Below the pieces are notes generated by a model. The model made no database searches and had not been told where the DNA came from. It saw only the letters and a list, made by a program, of their open reading frames with translations. 64,000 nucleotides of DNA, from assembly GCF_002176815.1 (NCBI RefSeq), contig NZ_CP021648.1, forward strand, positions 2,240,001 to 2,304,000. Reading direction: 5' to 3'. A program made the position numbers and the translations under genes. Source of the stretch: Acidovorax sp. T1. Lineage in GTDB: Bacteria > Pseudomonadota > Gammaproteobacteria > Burkholderiales > Burkholderiaceae_C. The first letter of the stretch is position 1. The number at the start of each line of letters is the position of its first letter. This document shows positions 7,981-16,672 of this stretch, piece after piece.

Positions 7981-10158
7981 ATGAGCCTTCCAGACCTGTC
8001 CTTTCTGCACCAAGCCCAGGCGTCCCGCGACCCGGGGCAAGAAGTGCCTGGGCCCTCCTCGCCTACCCCCCAGCCCGAGCGCCGCTCGCCCCTGCGCCCC
8101 GAGGGGCCCCTCGCCGAGCTGATCTCCGAGCTGCGCAGCTACCAGGCCGAGCTGGAAGCACAGAACAAGGTTTTGCAATACAGCCAGGCCGCGGCCGAAA
8201 GTGCATCGGAGCGCTTCGAGGCCTTGTTTGCCAGCGTGCCGCTGGCCCTCATGGTGGTGGACGAATACGACGTGGTGGAGCAGGCCAACTCGATGGCGCA
8301 CCGCTCCTTTCAGCCCACCGAGCAGGACCGCCCGCTGACGGCGCTGATGCCTTTTGTGAGCGAGGGCGACAGCCAGCGCGTACACGATGCTTTCAGCGCG
8401 GCGCGCACGCAGGGCCACAGCGAAGTGACCGAAGTGGTCTTCCTGATCGGCGACACAGCCCGCATCACCGGCGACCTGCACATCGCCTGCATCGAGATGG
8501 CGCAGGATGGCGCGGCGCCGCTGCTCCAGTTTCTGTGCGCCGTGATCGACCAGGGCCCGCTGCTGGCCGAGCGCCAGGCCCTGCAGCAGGGCAACGAGCA
8601 ACTGCACGCCAGCGAAAGGCGGCTGGAGGCCATCATCAATTCGGCGCTGGATGCCATCGTCTGCGTGGACCAGCACCAGCGCATCACGGTGTTCAACCCC
8701 ACGGCGGCCGCGCTTTTCCAGTGCAGCGCCAGCGACGCACTGGGCAGCCCGCTGCAACGCTTTTTGCCCGACGCGGCGCAGGCGCTGGCGTTCGCGCAGC
8801 TCGCCACGCAGGCGCAGCTGGGCGAAATGACGGCGCTCACCGCCGGCGGCAAGGAGCTGGCGGTGGAAGTGAGCGTGTCATTCGAGCGCCATGCCGAGGG
8901 CGAGACCACCACCGTCTTCGCCCGTGACCTGACCGGCCGCAAGAAGGCCGAGGCGCACAGAAACGAGCTCGAAGCGCAGCTGCGCGAATCGCAAAAAATG
9001 CAGGCGGTGGGCACCATGGCGGGCGGCATTGCCCACGATTTCAACAACATCCTGGGCGCCATTCTGGGCAACGTCGAACTGGCCAAGGCCGACTGCCCAG
9101 CGGACTCTCCCGTGCTGGAGAGCCTGCACGAGATCGACAAAGCCGGGCGGCGCGCCCGTGATCTGGTGCGCCAGATCCTCACCTTCAGCCGCAACGAACC
9201 GCCCCAGCGCACCCCCGTGAACCTGGCCGAAGTGGTGCACGACACCGAGCGACTGCTGCGCGTCACCCTGCCGCCCGGCATTGATCTGCACATGCACCTG
9301 CCATCGGGCCTGCCGGCCCTGCTGGCCGATGCCACCCAGGTCGAGCAGGCCCTGCTGAACCTGTGCACCAACGCCATCCATGCCATGGGCACCGAGCGCG
9401 GCAGCATCCATGTCGAGGCCGCCCGGATGCGGCCCGACCAGCGCCAGTGCGAGCGCCTGGGCCTGGCGCCCAGGGACTATGTGGCGCTGTCGGTGCGCGA
9501 CACCGGCCCGGGCATGGATGCCGCCACGCTCGAACGCATTTTTGAACCCTTTTTCACCACCAAGCCCGTGGGCCAAGGCACGGGTCTGGGCCTGGCGGTG
9601 GTGCATGGCGTGATGCGCACCCACGAGGGCGCTGTGGATGTGCACAGCGCACCGGGCCATGGCAGCCGGTTCACGCTGTATTTCCCGGTAGCCATCGGCC
9701 ACGAAAATGCAGCCGCTGCCCCGCCCTCGCCCCCAGCACATGCAACAACCCCGCCTGCCGCACACCCGGCCGCACAACGCAGCCACCATGTCATGTATGT
9801 GGATGACGACGAGGCACTGGTGTTTCTGGTGCAGCGCCTGCTGCGCCGCCGCGGCTACCAGGTCAGCGGGTTCACCGACCCCCACGAGGCCACCGCCGCC
9901 CTGCGCGCCGACCCGCTGCACTATGACCTGGTGGTGACCGACTACAACATGCCCGGCTTTTGCGGCGTGGACCTGGTGCGCGAGGCCCGCCGCATCCGCC
10001 CCGACCTGCCCGTGGCACTGGCGTCCGGCTACGTCACGACAGAAATCGAGCAGGCCGCCATGGCCGAGGGTGCCAGCGCCCTCATCCACAAACCCAACGA
10101 CGTGGAAGAACTGTGCGCCACGGTGCAGCGGCTCGTGAGCGGCAATGAACCCGCCTGA
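7981..10158 (+). CDS. Soluble PAS-PAS hybrid histidine kinase with C-terminal receiver
   Basis: 725 residues, no membrane segment. Order: coiled-coil-like N-terminus (about 40-75), PAS-like domain 1 (about 76-190), PAS 2 (about 212-325), HisKA with phospho-acceptor H352 in GGIAHDFNN, HATPase with N-box NLCTNAIHAMG and G-boxes DTGPGMD and GTGLGLAVV, a proline/alanine linker (about 575-600), then a receiver domain with acidic pocket DDDE and phospho-acceptor D654 in VVTDYNMPG. This layout (HisKA of the IAHDFNN type plus terminal REC) belongs to cytosolic hybrid kinases. No partner response regulator is adjacent. The signal sensed is unknown. Confidence 0.92.
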   Translation: MSLPDLSFLHQAQASRDPGQEVPGPSSPTPQPERRSPLRPEGPLAELISELRSYQAELEAQNKVLQYSQAAAESASERFEALFASVPLALMVVDEYDVVEQANSMAHRSFQPTEQDRPLTALMPFVSEGDSQRVHDAFSAARTQGHSEVTEVVFLIGDTARITGDLHIACIEMAQDGAAPLLQFLCAVIDQGPLLAERQALQQGNEQLHASERRLEAIINSALDAIVCVDQHQRITVFNPTAAALFQCSASDALGSPLQRFLPDAAQALAFAQLATQAQLGEMTALTAGGKELAVEVSVSFERHAEGETTTVFARDLTGRKKAEAHRNELEAQLRESQKMQAVGTMAGGIAHDFNNILGAILGNVELAKADCPADSPVLESLHEIDKAGRRARDLVRQILTFSRNEPPQRTPVNLAEVVHDTERLLRVTLPPGIDLHMHLPSGLPALLADATQVEQALLNLCTNAIHAMGTERGSIHVEAARMRPDQRQCERLGLAPRDYVALSVRDTGPGMDAATLERIFEPFFTTKPVGQGTGLGLAVVHGVMRTHEGAVDVHSAPGHGSRFTLYFPVAIGHENAAAAPPSPPAHATTPPAAHPAAQRSHHVMYVDDDEALVFLVQRLLRRRGYQVSGFTDPHEATAALRADPLHYDLVVTDYNMPGFCGVDLVREARRIRPDLPVALASGYVTTEIEQAAMAEGASALIHKPNDVEELCATVQRLVSGNEPA

Positions 10159-10807
10159 AGTTGCGGACACCGGCGTGCAGGCGGCCCATGTCGATGCCGA
10201 CCTGCTCGTGCTGCACAAACCGCCGGGGCTGCTGTGCGTGCCCGGCCGGGGCCCCGACAAGCAGGATTGCCTGAGCGCCCGCGCCCAGCAGCGCTGGCCG
10301 GGTGCGCTGGTCGTGCACCGGCTCGACCAGGCCACATCGGGGCTGGTGCTGATGGCCCGCCATCCGGACGCACAGCGGCGCCTGGGCCACGCATTTGCCG
10401 AGCGCCAGGTGCACAAGCGCTACCAGGCCGTGGTGCAGGGGCAACTCGGCAGCGACGACAGCGCGTGGCATGACATCGACCTGCCCATCGCAGCCGACTG
10501 GGCACGCCGCCCACTGCGCGTGATCGACCACACCCTGGGCAAGCCCAGCCTGACACGCTGGCGCGCGCTCGCGCATGACGCGGCCGCCCAAACCACGCGG
10601 ATCGAGCTGGAGCCCGTGACAGGCCGCACCCACCAGCTGCGCGTGCACCTGGCGGCCATCGGCCACGCCATATTGGGCGACATGCTCTATGCCGACGCCA
10701 TCACGCAGGCACAGGCCCCGCGCCTGATGCTGCATGCCAGCCACCTGGCTTTCACGCACCCGGTGACGGGTGCGCTGCTCACCCTGGAATGGGCCGCCGA
10801 GTTTTAG
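10145..10807 (+). CDS. RluA-family pseudouridine synthase
   Basis: 220 residues; ATG lies inside the 3' end of the kinase gene (14-nt overlap), so the two are probably translationally coupled. The catalytic aspartate is in HRLDQATSGLVLMA; the GRTHQLRVHLAAIGHAILGD segment is the second family signature. No S4 domain, length as for RluA itself, which modifies 23S rRNA U746 and tRNA U32; the exact target here cannot be fixed by eye. Confidence 0.9.
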   Translation: MNPPEVADTGVQAAHVDADLLVLHKPPGLLCVPGRGPDKQDCLSARAQQRWPGALVVHRLDQATSGLVLMARHPDAQRRLGHAFAERQVHKRYQAVVQGQLGSDDSAWHDIDLPIAADWARRPLRVIDHTLGKPSLTRWRALAHDAAAQTTRIELEPVTGRTHQLRVHLAAIGHAILGDMLYADAITQAQAPRLMLHASHLAFTHPVTGALLTLEWAAEF

Positions 10808-10809
10808 CC

Positions 10810-10863
10810 AAATCGGCCTGTAGCGCCTGCCTGCATTGCGCAAACAGCTATTATTTTGATAGT
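10810..10863. repeat. Dispersed bipartite hairpin repeat, copy downstream of the RluA gene
   Basis: GGCCTGTAGCGCCTG, spacer, GCGCAAACAGCTATTATTTTGATAG: the two-stem pattern of the family (AGCGC hairpin followed by GCTAT-N7-ATAG). Begins a few bases after the stop codon. Confidence 0.75.
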
Positions 10864-10934
10864 TACCGGGTTTTTCACTAACCCCAGCCGCCCGGCGACA
10901 GCAGGCTGTAGGCTTCCCGCAGTACCATGGCAGG

Positions 10935-11696
10935 ATGCCTTTGAACCACCTCACCCTCCTCACCGGCGCATCGCGCGGCATGGGCCTGGCCATGGCGCAC
11001 CAGTTGCTGCGCCCCGGCCACACACTGGTCTGCATCTCACGCCACCGCAATGCCGAGCTCGCCCAGGCGGCAAGCCAGGCCGGTGCCACGCTGGAGCAAT
11101 GGGAGCAAGACCTGTCCCAAGGCGAGCAGGCCGCGCGCGCGCTGCGCGACTGGCTCACGGCCCAGGGCCCCGCTGCCTTTGCCAGCGCCACGCTGATCAA
11201 CAACGCCGGTGTCATCCCGCGCATCGCGCCGCTGTCGGCCAGCGCCCCAGCCGACCTTGCCAACGCCCTGCGCGTGGGGCTGGAGGCGCCCATGCTGCTC
11301 ACGGCCGCCTTCCTGGGCGCCACCGAGGGCTGGGCCGTGCCGCGCAAGGTGCTCAACATTTCATCGGGCCTGGGCCGCCGTGCCATCGCCTCGCAAGCAG
11401 CCTACTGCGCCGCCAAGGCGGGCATGGACCATTTCACGCGCTGCGTGGCACTGGACGAAGCCCTCAAGCCCCAGGGCGCCAAGGTGTGCTCGCTGGCGCC
11501 GGGCGTCATCGACACCGACATGCAGCAGCAACTGCGCGGCACCGACCCCGCCGCGTTCCCGGATGCACCCAATTTTGCCAACCTCAAGACGGGTGGCCAG
11601 CTCACATCGCCTGCCGACGCCGCTACCCGCGTGCTGGCCTGGCTGGAGCGCGCAGACTTCGGCACCCACCCGGTGGCCGACGTGCGCGATGCCTGA
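10935..11696 (+). CDS. Short-chain dehydrogenase/reductase (SDR)
   Basis: 253 residues. Rossmann fold with the NADP-type TGASRGMG motif at about 9-16, NNAG at about 90, catalytic Ser in NISSGLGR and YCAAK (Tyr-x-x-x-Lys) near 155. Classical SDR length. Similar to sepiapterin-reductase/benzil-reductase-like SDRs of unknown substrate. Not obviously in an operon: repeat copies separate it from both neighbours. Confidence 0.85.
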   Translation: MPLNHLTLLTGASRGMGLAMAHQLLRPGHTLVCISRHRNAELAQAASQAGATLEQWEQDLSQGEQAARALRDWLTAQGPAAFASATLINNAGVIPRIAPLSASAPADLANALRVGLEAPMLLTAAFLGATEGWAVPRKVLNISSGLGRRAIASQAAYCAAKAGMDHFTRCVALDEALKPQGAKVCSLAPGVIDTDMQQQLRGTDPAAFPDAPNFANLKTGGQLTSPADAATRVLAWLERADFGTHPVADVRDA

Positions 11697-11710
11697 GTCG
11701 GCACGCTTCG

Positions 11711-11762
11711 TTTTTAATAGCTGCAGGCGCTTTATACATAAGCACTGGCGGCACATTTGATC
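11711..11762. repeat. Dispersed bipartite hairpin repeat, copy downstream of SDR gene
   Basis: TTTTTAATAGCTGCAGGCGCTTTAT, then ACATAAGCACTGGCGGCACATTTGA; same family in the inverse orientation, starting 15 nt after the SDR stop codon. Confidence 0.7.
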
Positions 11763-11788
11763 TGAAATCACTCTGAAAGGACATTCCC

Positions 11789-12973
11789 ATGACCCGTGAA
11801 GTCGTCGTCGTCAGCGCAGTGCGCACCGCCATCGGCACCTTTGGTGGCAGCCTGAAAGATGTGCCGCCCACTGAACTGGGCGCGCTCGTGGTGCGCGAAT
11901 CCCTTGCCCGTGCCAACGTGGAAGGCAAGGATGTGGGCCATGTGGTGTTCGGCCATGTGGTCAACACCGAGCCCAAGGACATGTACCTGTCGCGCGTGGC
12001 CGCCATCAACGGCGGGTGCGGCGAAGGCACGCCCGCCTTCAACGTCAACCGCCTGTGTGGCTCGGGCCTGCAGGCCATCGTGAACGCCAGCCAGTCCATC
12101 TTGCTGGGCGACACCGATGTGGCCATTGGCGGTGGCGCCGAAAACATGAGCCGCGTGCCGTTTGCCAGCCTGAACATGCGCTGGGGCGCCCGCATGGGCG
12201 ACACCAAGATGGTGGACATGATGATTGGCGCACTGCACGATCCCTTCCACAACATCCACATGGGCGTAACGGCCGAGAACATCGCCGCCAAGTGGGGCAT
12301 CACCCGCGAAGACCAGGACAAGCTGGCCGTGGAAAGCCACAACCGTGCCGAGCGCGCCACGCAAAGCGGTGTCTTCAAGGACCAGATCGTGCCGGTCACC
12401 CTGAAGAGCCGCAAGGGCGACGTGCAGTACGCCACCGACGAGCACTTCCGCCCCGGCGCCACGATGGAAGACCTGGCCAAGCTGCGCCCCGCGTTCCTCA
12501 AGGAAAACGGCACCGTCACCGCCGGCAATGCCTCGGGCATCAACGACGCCGCCGCTGCCGTGGTGCTGATGGAAGCCGGTGCCGCCAAGGCCCGTGGCGC
12601 CAAGCCCCTGGCGCGCCTGGTGGCCTATGCACACGCGGGTGTGGACCCCAAATACATGGGCATCGGCCCCGTGCCCGCCACGCAACTGGCGCTCAAAAGA
12701 GCCGGCCTCACGGTGAACGACCTCGATGTGATCGAGGCCAACGAGGCCTTTGCCGCCCAGGCCTGCGCCGTCACGCGCGACCTGGGGCTGGACCCGGCCA
12801 AGGTCAACCCCAACGGCTCGGGGATTTCGCTGGGCCACCCGATTGGCGCCACGGGGGCGCTCATCACCGTGAAGGCCATCCATGAGCTGCAGCGCATCCA
12901 GGGCCGCTACGCACTGGTGACCATGTGCATTGGCGGCGGCCAGGGTATTGCCGCCATTTTTGAGCGCATCTGA
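11789..12973 (+). CDS. bktB: Beta-ketothiolase / acetyl-CoA acetyltransferase (BktB-like)
   Basis: 394 residues, full length for thiolases. Acyl-accepting Cys90 in NRLCGSGLQ, GHPIGATG histidine near 348 and second cysteine in CIGGGQG near 379. Overall wording (start MTREVVVVSAVRTAIGTFGG, end GQGIAAIFERI) matches Cupriavidus-type BktB, which condenses acetyl-CoA with acetyl- or propionyl-CoA for polyhydroxyalkanoate synthesis and also works in reverse in beta-oxidation. AAGGA precedes the ATG. No phaB or phaC is adjacent, so the pathway role is inferred. Confidence 0.93.
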   Translation: MTREVVVVSAVRTAIGTFGGSLKDVPPTELGALVVRESLARANVEGKDVGHVVFGHVVNTEPKDMYLSRVAAINGGCGEGTPAFNVNRLCGSGLQAIVNASQSILLGDTDVAIGGGAENMSRVPFASLNMRWGARMGDTKMVDMMIGALHDPFHNIHMGVTAENIAAKWGITREDQDKLAVESHNRAERATQSGVFKDQIVPVTLKSRKGDVQYATDEHFRPGATMEDLAKLRPAFLKENGTVTAGNASGINDAAAAVVLMEAGAAKARGAKPLARLVAYAHAGVDPKYMGIGPVPATQLALKRAGLTVNDLDVIEANEAFAAQACAVTRDLGLDPAKVNPNGSGISLGHPIGATGALITVKAIHELQRIQGRYALVTMCIGGGQGIAAIFERI

Positions 12974-12987
12974 CCCTTGCCCACCGC

Positions 12988-13006
12988 GGGCGGCCCAGGG
13001 CCGCCC
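12988..13006 (+). terminator. Hairpin after thiolase gene
   Basis: GGGCGGC / GCCGCCC with a 5-nt loop, followed after some GC by CTTTTA. Plausible but with a weak T-tract. Confidence 0.4.
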
Positions 13007-13038
13007 CGGCTGCTTTTATCTGACGGAGACTTTTTTTG

Positions 13039-14025
13039 ATGATTCGCACGCTGCTTTCCTTCACCGCCCTCGCCCTCGCCCTGGGAGCCACCACGGCCCA
13101 TGCCCAGGCGCCCGCACCGGCGGCCGCCTACCCCAACAAGCCCATCCGCCTGATCGTGCCCTTCCCGCCCGGTGGCGGCACCGACATCCTCTCGCGCCTG
13201 GTGGCCACCAAGCTCACCGAAAGCACCAAATGGACCGTGGTGGCCGACAACAAGGCGGGTGCCGGCGGCACCATCGGCATCGGCGAGGCGGTAAAGGCCG
13301 CGCCCACGGGCTACGACCTCGTGATGGGCCAGAAGGACAACCTGGTGATCGGCCCCTGGCTCTACAAGAACCTGCCCTGGGACCCCACCAAGGACCTGAC
13401 CGCCGTGGCCCATGTGGCCTGGACGCCGGTGATCATTGCCACCAGCGCCAACAGCAAGTTCAAGACCCTGGCCGATGTGGTGGCCGCTGCCAAGGCTGCG
13501 CCCGGCACCATCACCTATGGCTCGCCCGGCAACGGCACGTCCATCCACCTGGCGGGCGACCTGTTTGAAAAAGCCGCAGGCATCAAGCTGAGCCACATTC
13601 CCTACAAGGGCTCGAACCCCGCGCTGATCGACGCGCTGGCGGGCAATGTGGACCTGCTGGTGTCGTCACTGCCCTCGGCCATGGGCCAGATCAAATCGGG
13701 CAAGCTGCGCCCGCTGGCGGTCACCTCGGCCAAGCGCAGCTCCTCGCTGCCCGATGTGCCCACCGTGGCCGAATCGGGGTTCAAGGGCTTTGACGTGAGC
13801 ACCTGGTATGGCGTTTTCGCCCCCGCCGGCACGCCCGCCAGCGTGGTCAGCACCCTCAACGCTGAAATCAACAAGCTGCTGGCCATGGCCGACATGAAAG
13901 CCGCCATCCAGTCCCAGGGCGCCGAGCCCGAAGCCATGTCGGCGGCGCAGTTCGGCACCCTGCTCAAGACCGACTACACCAAATGGAAGGGCATCGTGGA
14001 AGCCTCAGGCGCAAAGATTGAGTAG
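13039..14025 (+). CDS. Bug/TctC-family periplasmic solute-binding protein
   Basis: 328 residues. ATG 13039 is preferred over the TTG three bases earlier; GGAG lies 11 nt upstream. Signal peptide MIRTLLSFTALALALGATTAHAQ, then the TctC fold with YPNKPIRLIVPFPPGGGTD at the start of the mature protein. Such proteins bind carboxylated small molecules and were greatly expanded in Comamonadaceae and Bordetella; no TctA/TctB membrane partners are adjacent, the usual orphan situation. Ligand unknown. Confidence 0.93.
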   Translation: MIRTLLSFTALALALGATTAHAQAPAPAAAYPNKPIRLIVPFPPGGGTDILSRLVATKLTESTKWTVVADNKAGAGGTIGIGEAVKAAPTGYDLVMGQKDNLVIGPWLYKNLPWDPTKDLTAVAHVAWTPVIIATSANSKFKTLADVVAAAKAAPGTITYGSPGNGTSIHLAGDLFEKAAGIKLSHIPYKGSNPALIDALAGNVDLLVSSLPSAMGQIKSGKLRPLAVTSAKRSSSLPDVPTVAESGFKGFDVSTWYGVFAPAGTPASVVSTLNAEINKLLAMADMKAAIQSQGAEPEAMSAAQFGTLLKTDYTKWKGIVEASGAKIE

Positions 14026-14057
14026 CCCCCCTCCCCCGAGGGGGACGCACCCGGTGG
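14026..14057. repeat. CCCCC-hairpin intergenic repeat (second family)
   Basis: CCCCCTCCCCCGAGGGGG followed by ACGCACCCGGTGG, between the convergent bug gene and the stress-protein gene. Shares wording with intergenic copies at 27334-27386 and, more loosely, 30345-30440. May act as a terminator. Confidence 0.5.
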
Positions 14058-14067
14058 CCTGGCAGGC

Positions 14068-14505
14068 TCAGTCTCTTACGACCAGCACCGGGATATGCAC
14101 CACGCCCAGCACCCGCTGGGTGACGCTGCCCAGCATCAGTTTTTCCAGGCCCCGGCGGCCATGCGAGCCCATCACGATGAGGTCGGCGCCCGTGCTTTGC
14201 TGTGCGCGCAGGATACCGTCGTGCACCGCGTGGCCTTCGCCCACCACCGTAGTGACTTGGATGCCGGCCTCGGCCATGGCTTTCTTGGTGGCATCGAGAG
14301 CGCTGTTGGCCTCTGCCGTGGCAGCGCTCAAGTATTGCGCCTGGCCATAGGCGAAATCAGCCCCCACGCCCGTGAAGGGATACGGATCGATCACATACAG
14401 CGCCGTCACGGCGCTGCCAAAGGTCTTGGCCAGGGCCGCAGCCTTGGACACCGCGAGCATGGAAGTGTTGGAGCCGTCCACAGGAACCAGAATGTGTTTG
14501 AACAT
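14068..14505 (-). CDS. Universal stress protein (UspA family)
   Basis: 145 residues from the ATG at 14505, which has GAGGAG 7 nt upstream; a TTG five codons earlier is less likely. Single Usp domain beginning MFKHILVPVDGS with the ATP-binding signature GSHGRRGLEKLMLGSVTQRV (G-2x-G-9x-G type) near 113-135. Likely an ATP-binding stress protein. Confidence 0.92.
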   Translation of the reverse strand: MFKHILVPVDGSNTSMLAVSKAAALAKTFGSAVTALYVIDPYPFTGVGADFAYGQAQYLSAATAEANSALDATKKAMAEAGIQVTTVVGEGHAVHDGILRAQQSTGADLIVMGSHGRRGLEKLMLGSVTQRVLGVVHIPVLVVRD

Positions 14506-14625
14506 GGTGCTTCTCCTCAAGTTGATGGGGCCAGGCGATGGCCTGGAAACAGGGCTCCAGTGTGGCGGCCCACCACACTGTGCGTCTTGATTCGCATCAA
14601 ATCAAGGTGTCGTGGCGCCATGGCG

Positions 14626-15414
14626 TTATGGCAACGCGGCCTGCGTTCGGGGCTGGGCCACCACATCCGCGCCCTGAAAGCTCCCGCGTCGGCAGGTCAC
14701 CACCAGCGTGTCGCGGTAACCGCCTGGCAGCGCGGGCTGGATGGGCGTGGTCTCGTGGATCATGCGAGCGTCGTCCAGCAGCATCAGCGACCAGGGCGCG
14801 CTCAGGGTAAAACGCTGGCCCGCCGGGCCCGTGGCTTCAAACACGCGCGTTTCGCCGCCCTTCACCCCGTCGCGGGCCACCAGAAAAACCGCCACCAGGT
14901 CCACACCGTCGCGGTGCGCGCCCTCGGGCGTGGGGCGGCCAATGCCATCGGTGGTGTCGATGCGAAACTGGTGCGCCTCCACAAACCAGCGCACGGGCGC
15001 ATCGGGGCCGGCAAACACCGCGTCGGACAAGGCCGCCAGCGCCGCCAGCAGCTGCGTCCACACGGGCTGCGCCACCGTTTCGGGCGCCATGGGAGCAAAC
15101 CAGCGCTCCATGCCGCCATGCAGCGCGTTGTATTCCAGCGGCTGCCAGTGCGCCCGGTGCGGCACCTGCACCACGTCACCGTGCACCACTTCAAAGCAGG
15201 CATGGCGACGGCGGCGGTAGCGGCCACCGTCTTTCAGGAAATCGTCGGGGGGCAACGCGGCCCAGTCGGCGGCCAGCGCCTGCAGGTCTGCCAAGGAGCA
15301 ACCAGACCACGCAGCCACATCGGGCGGCGACAGCACGGCGTAGCCGGTGTTGCGCAACTGCTCGGCCACCCCATCGGGACGGGTGAAAGGAGGAGAAAAA
15401 GTGACTTCAGCCAT
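14626..15414 (-). CDS. 2-oxoglutarate/Fe(II)-dependent oxygenase family protein
   Basis: 262 residues. The facial triad can be read as H-x-D in GAHRDGVDL and a distal His in DDARMIHETTP, with the co-substrate-binding Arg probably in GGYRDTLVV. This fits the 2OG-Fe_Oxy_2 family, which includes the L-isoleucine dioxygenase type of amino-acid hydroxylases. Substrate not predictable. Single gene, convergent with nothing; downstream gap to the stress protein is about 120 nt. Confidence 0.75.
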   Translation of the reverse strand: MAEVTFSPPFTRPDGVAEQLRNTGYAVLSPPDVAAWSGCSLADLQALAADWAALPPDDFLKDGGRYRRRRHACFEVVHGDVVQVPHRAHWQPLEYNALHGGMERWFAPMAPETVAQPVWTQLLAALAALSDAVFAGPDAPVRWFVEAHQFRIDTTDGIGRPTPEGAHRDGVDLVAVFLVARDGVKGGETRVFEATGPAGQRFTLSAPWSLMLLDDARMIHETTPIQPALPGGYRDTLVVTCRRGSFQGADVVAQPRTQAALP

Positions 15415-15485
15415 TCCTCAGAGCTTAACCGCCGATGCGGCGAGGCCGGGCCCGCAGGCCCCGGCGCTCACGGGTGACGGGCAGA

Positions 15486-15962
15486 TCAGTCGCGCTGCCC
15501 GTGGCCCTTGCCACGGCCTTCACCCCGCCCGTCGTGGCGGTCGCCCCGGTCATGCTTGCCGGCGCCACGATGACCATCGTCCCAGCGACGGTCATCCCTA
15601 CGGTCGTTGCCAGGACGGCCACCGTAATTTTGGCCACGAACCGGCTCTTTCACAAAGTACACCGGCTGTCCGCAGGCGTTGTAGCGGGCGCAGTGCTTGC
15701 CCCAGTTCTTGGCATGCCCCGGCGGCACATACAGGTAAATCGGGGAGCGCGGCACCATCACGGCAGGCCGCTGGATGATCATGGGCTCGGCATAAATCAG
15801 GGGCGGCGGCGCATTGCCAATGTCGATACGCCCATACACGCCGGGCGCCAGCTGCCCGCCCACGGTGGAGTTGAAATAGGTTTGGGCCTGGGCGCCCGCA
15901 GCGGCAACCAGCAGCAACGCCGTGGCAGCCCCGGACATCAGGTGACGAAAAGTGAGATTCAT
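15486..15962 (-). CDS. Exported protein with Arg/Asp/His/Gly-rich tail
   Basis: 158 residues from ATG 15962. Cleavable signal peptide (hydrophobic 10-22, AQAQ cleavage). A middle part with APPPLIYAEPMIIQ and YLYVPPGHAKNWGKHCARYNACGQPVYFV carries two cysteines, then from about residue 115 an extremely polar tail of D, R, H and G. I know similar hypothetical proteins from Burkholderiales but no function; a metal- or polyanion-binding tail is speculation. Confidence 0.8.
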   Translation of the reverse strand: MNLTFRHLMSGAATALLLVAAAGAQAQTYFNSTVGGQLAPGVYGRIDIGNAPPPLIYAEPMIIQRPAVMVPRSPIYLYVPPGHAKNWGKHCARYNACGQPVYFVKEPVRGQNYGGRPGNDRRDDRRWDDGHRGAGKHDRGDRHDGRGEGRGKGHGQRD

Positions 15963-16086
15963 GGTAGATCCTGGTGGATTAAAAGACAGCCCAGTTGTAA
16001 CAAGATCGGCGGTGCTGATCGTCAGATGCTGCGCAAAAGATGTAAGCAAATGGTGAACAACAACGCAATGATACTGATGAAAAATG

Positions 16087-16132
16087 GCTGCTGCGCTTTA
16101 TCTACAAGCGCCTACAGCTATGTTTTTGGTAG
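16087..16132. repeat. Dispersed bipartite hairpin repeat, intergenic copy
   Basis: GCTGCTGCGCTTTATCTACA then AGCGCCTACAGCTATGTTTTTGGTAG; both stems recognisable (GCGCTT/AAGCGC and GCTAT-N7-GTAGC). Unlike most copies it lies between two divergently oriented genes. Confidence 0.7.
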
Positions 16133-16221
16133 CATTCAACAGATTGCACATCCTGCAACGATGGGCTTGCGGCATGGGCTGCAGTAGCATGGGGCCATCC
16201 CCGCCAGGCCAGGAGACCGCG

Positions 16222-16596
16222 ATGCCCTATGAACGCCGCCACTTCATCCGCGTCAGTTTTGATGCACCGGCCCTGCTCGCAACCGCCACCGATACGTTCA
16301 GCGTGCATGTGCTGGACCTTTCGCTCAAGGGCGCACTCATTACCGTCCCCGCCCACGTACAGCTTCGCACCGGAATGCGGTGCCAACTGACACTGGCACT
16401 CGCCGAAACCGGCAACCACATTGCCATGTCCACCGAAGTGGCCCATGTGGAGGGCTTGCACACGGGGCTGCTGTGCCGGGGCATTGAACTGGACAGCGTG
16501 ACCCACCTGCGCCGCCTGATCGAGCTGCAACTGGGCGACCCCGCACTGCTCGAGCGCGATCTGGCCGAGCTGATGCACGCGGCATCGGCGCACTGA
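16222..16596 (+). CDS. PilZ-domain c-di-GMP-binding protein
   Basis: 124 residues from ATG 16222 with AGGAG 7 nt upstream. Both PilZ signatures are present: R-x-x-x-R (R6-HFI-R10) and D-x-S-x-x-G in DLSLKG (about 34-39), so it should bind cyclic di-GMP. A single-domain protein of the type that signals by protein contact. No flagellar or pilus gene is adjacent. Confidence 0.88.
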   Translation: MPYERRHFIRVSFDAPALLATATDTFSVHVLDLSLKGALITVPAHVQLRTGMRCQLTLALAETGNHIAMSTEVAHVEGLHTGLLCRGIELDSVTHLRRLIELQLGDPALLERDLAELMHAASAH

Positions 16597-16672
16597 GGTG
16601 CAAGCCAGGGCGGCGTGCAGTTGAACGCTGCACCGGCTGAAAACCAACGATCAGCCCTTGAGATCGGCTGCT

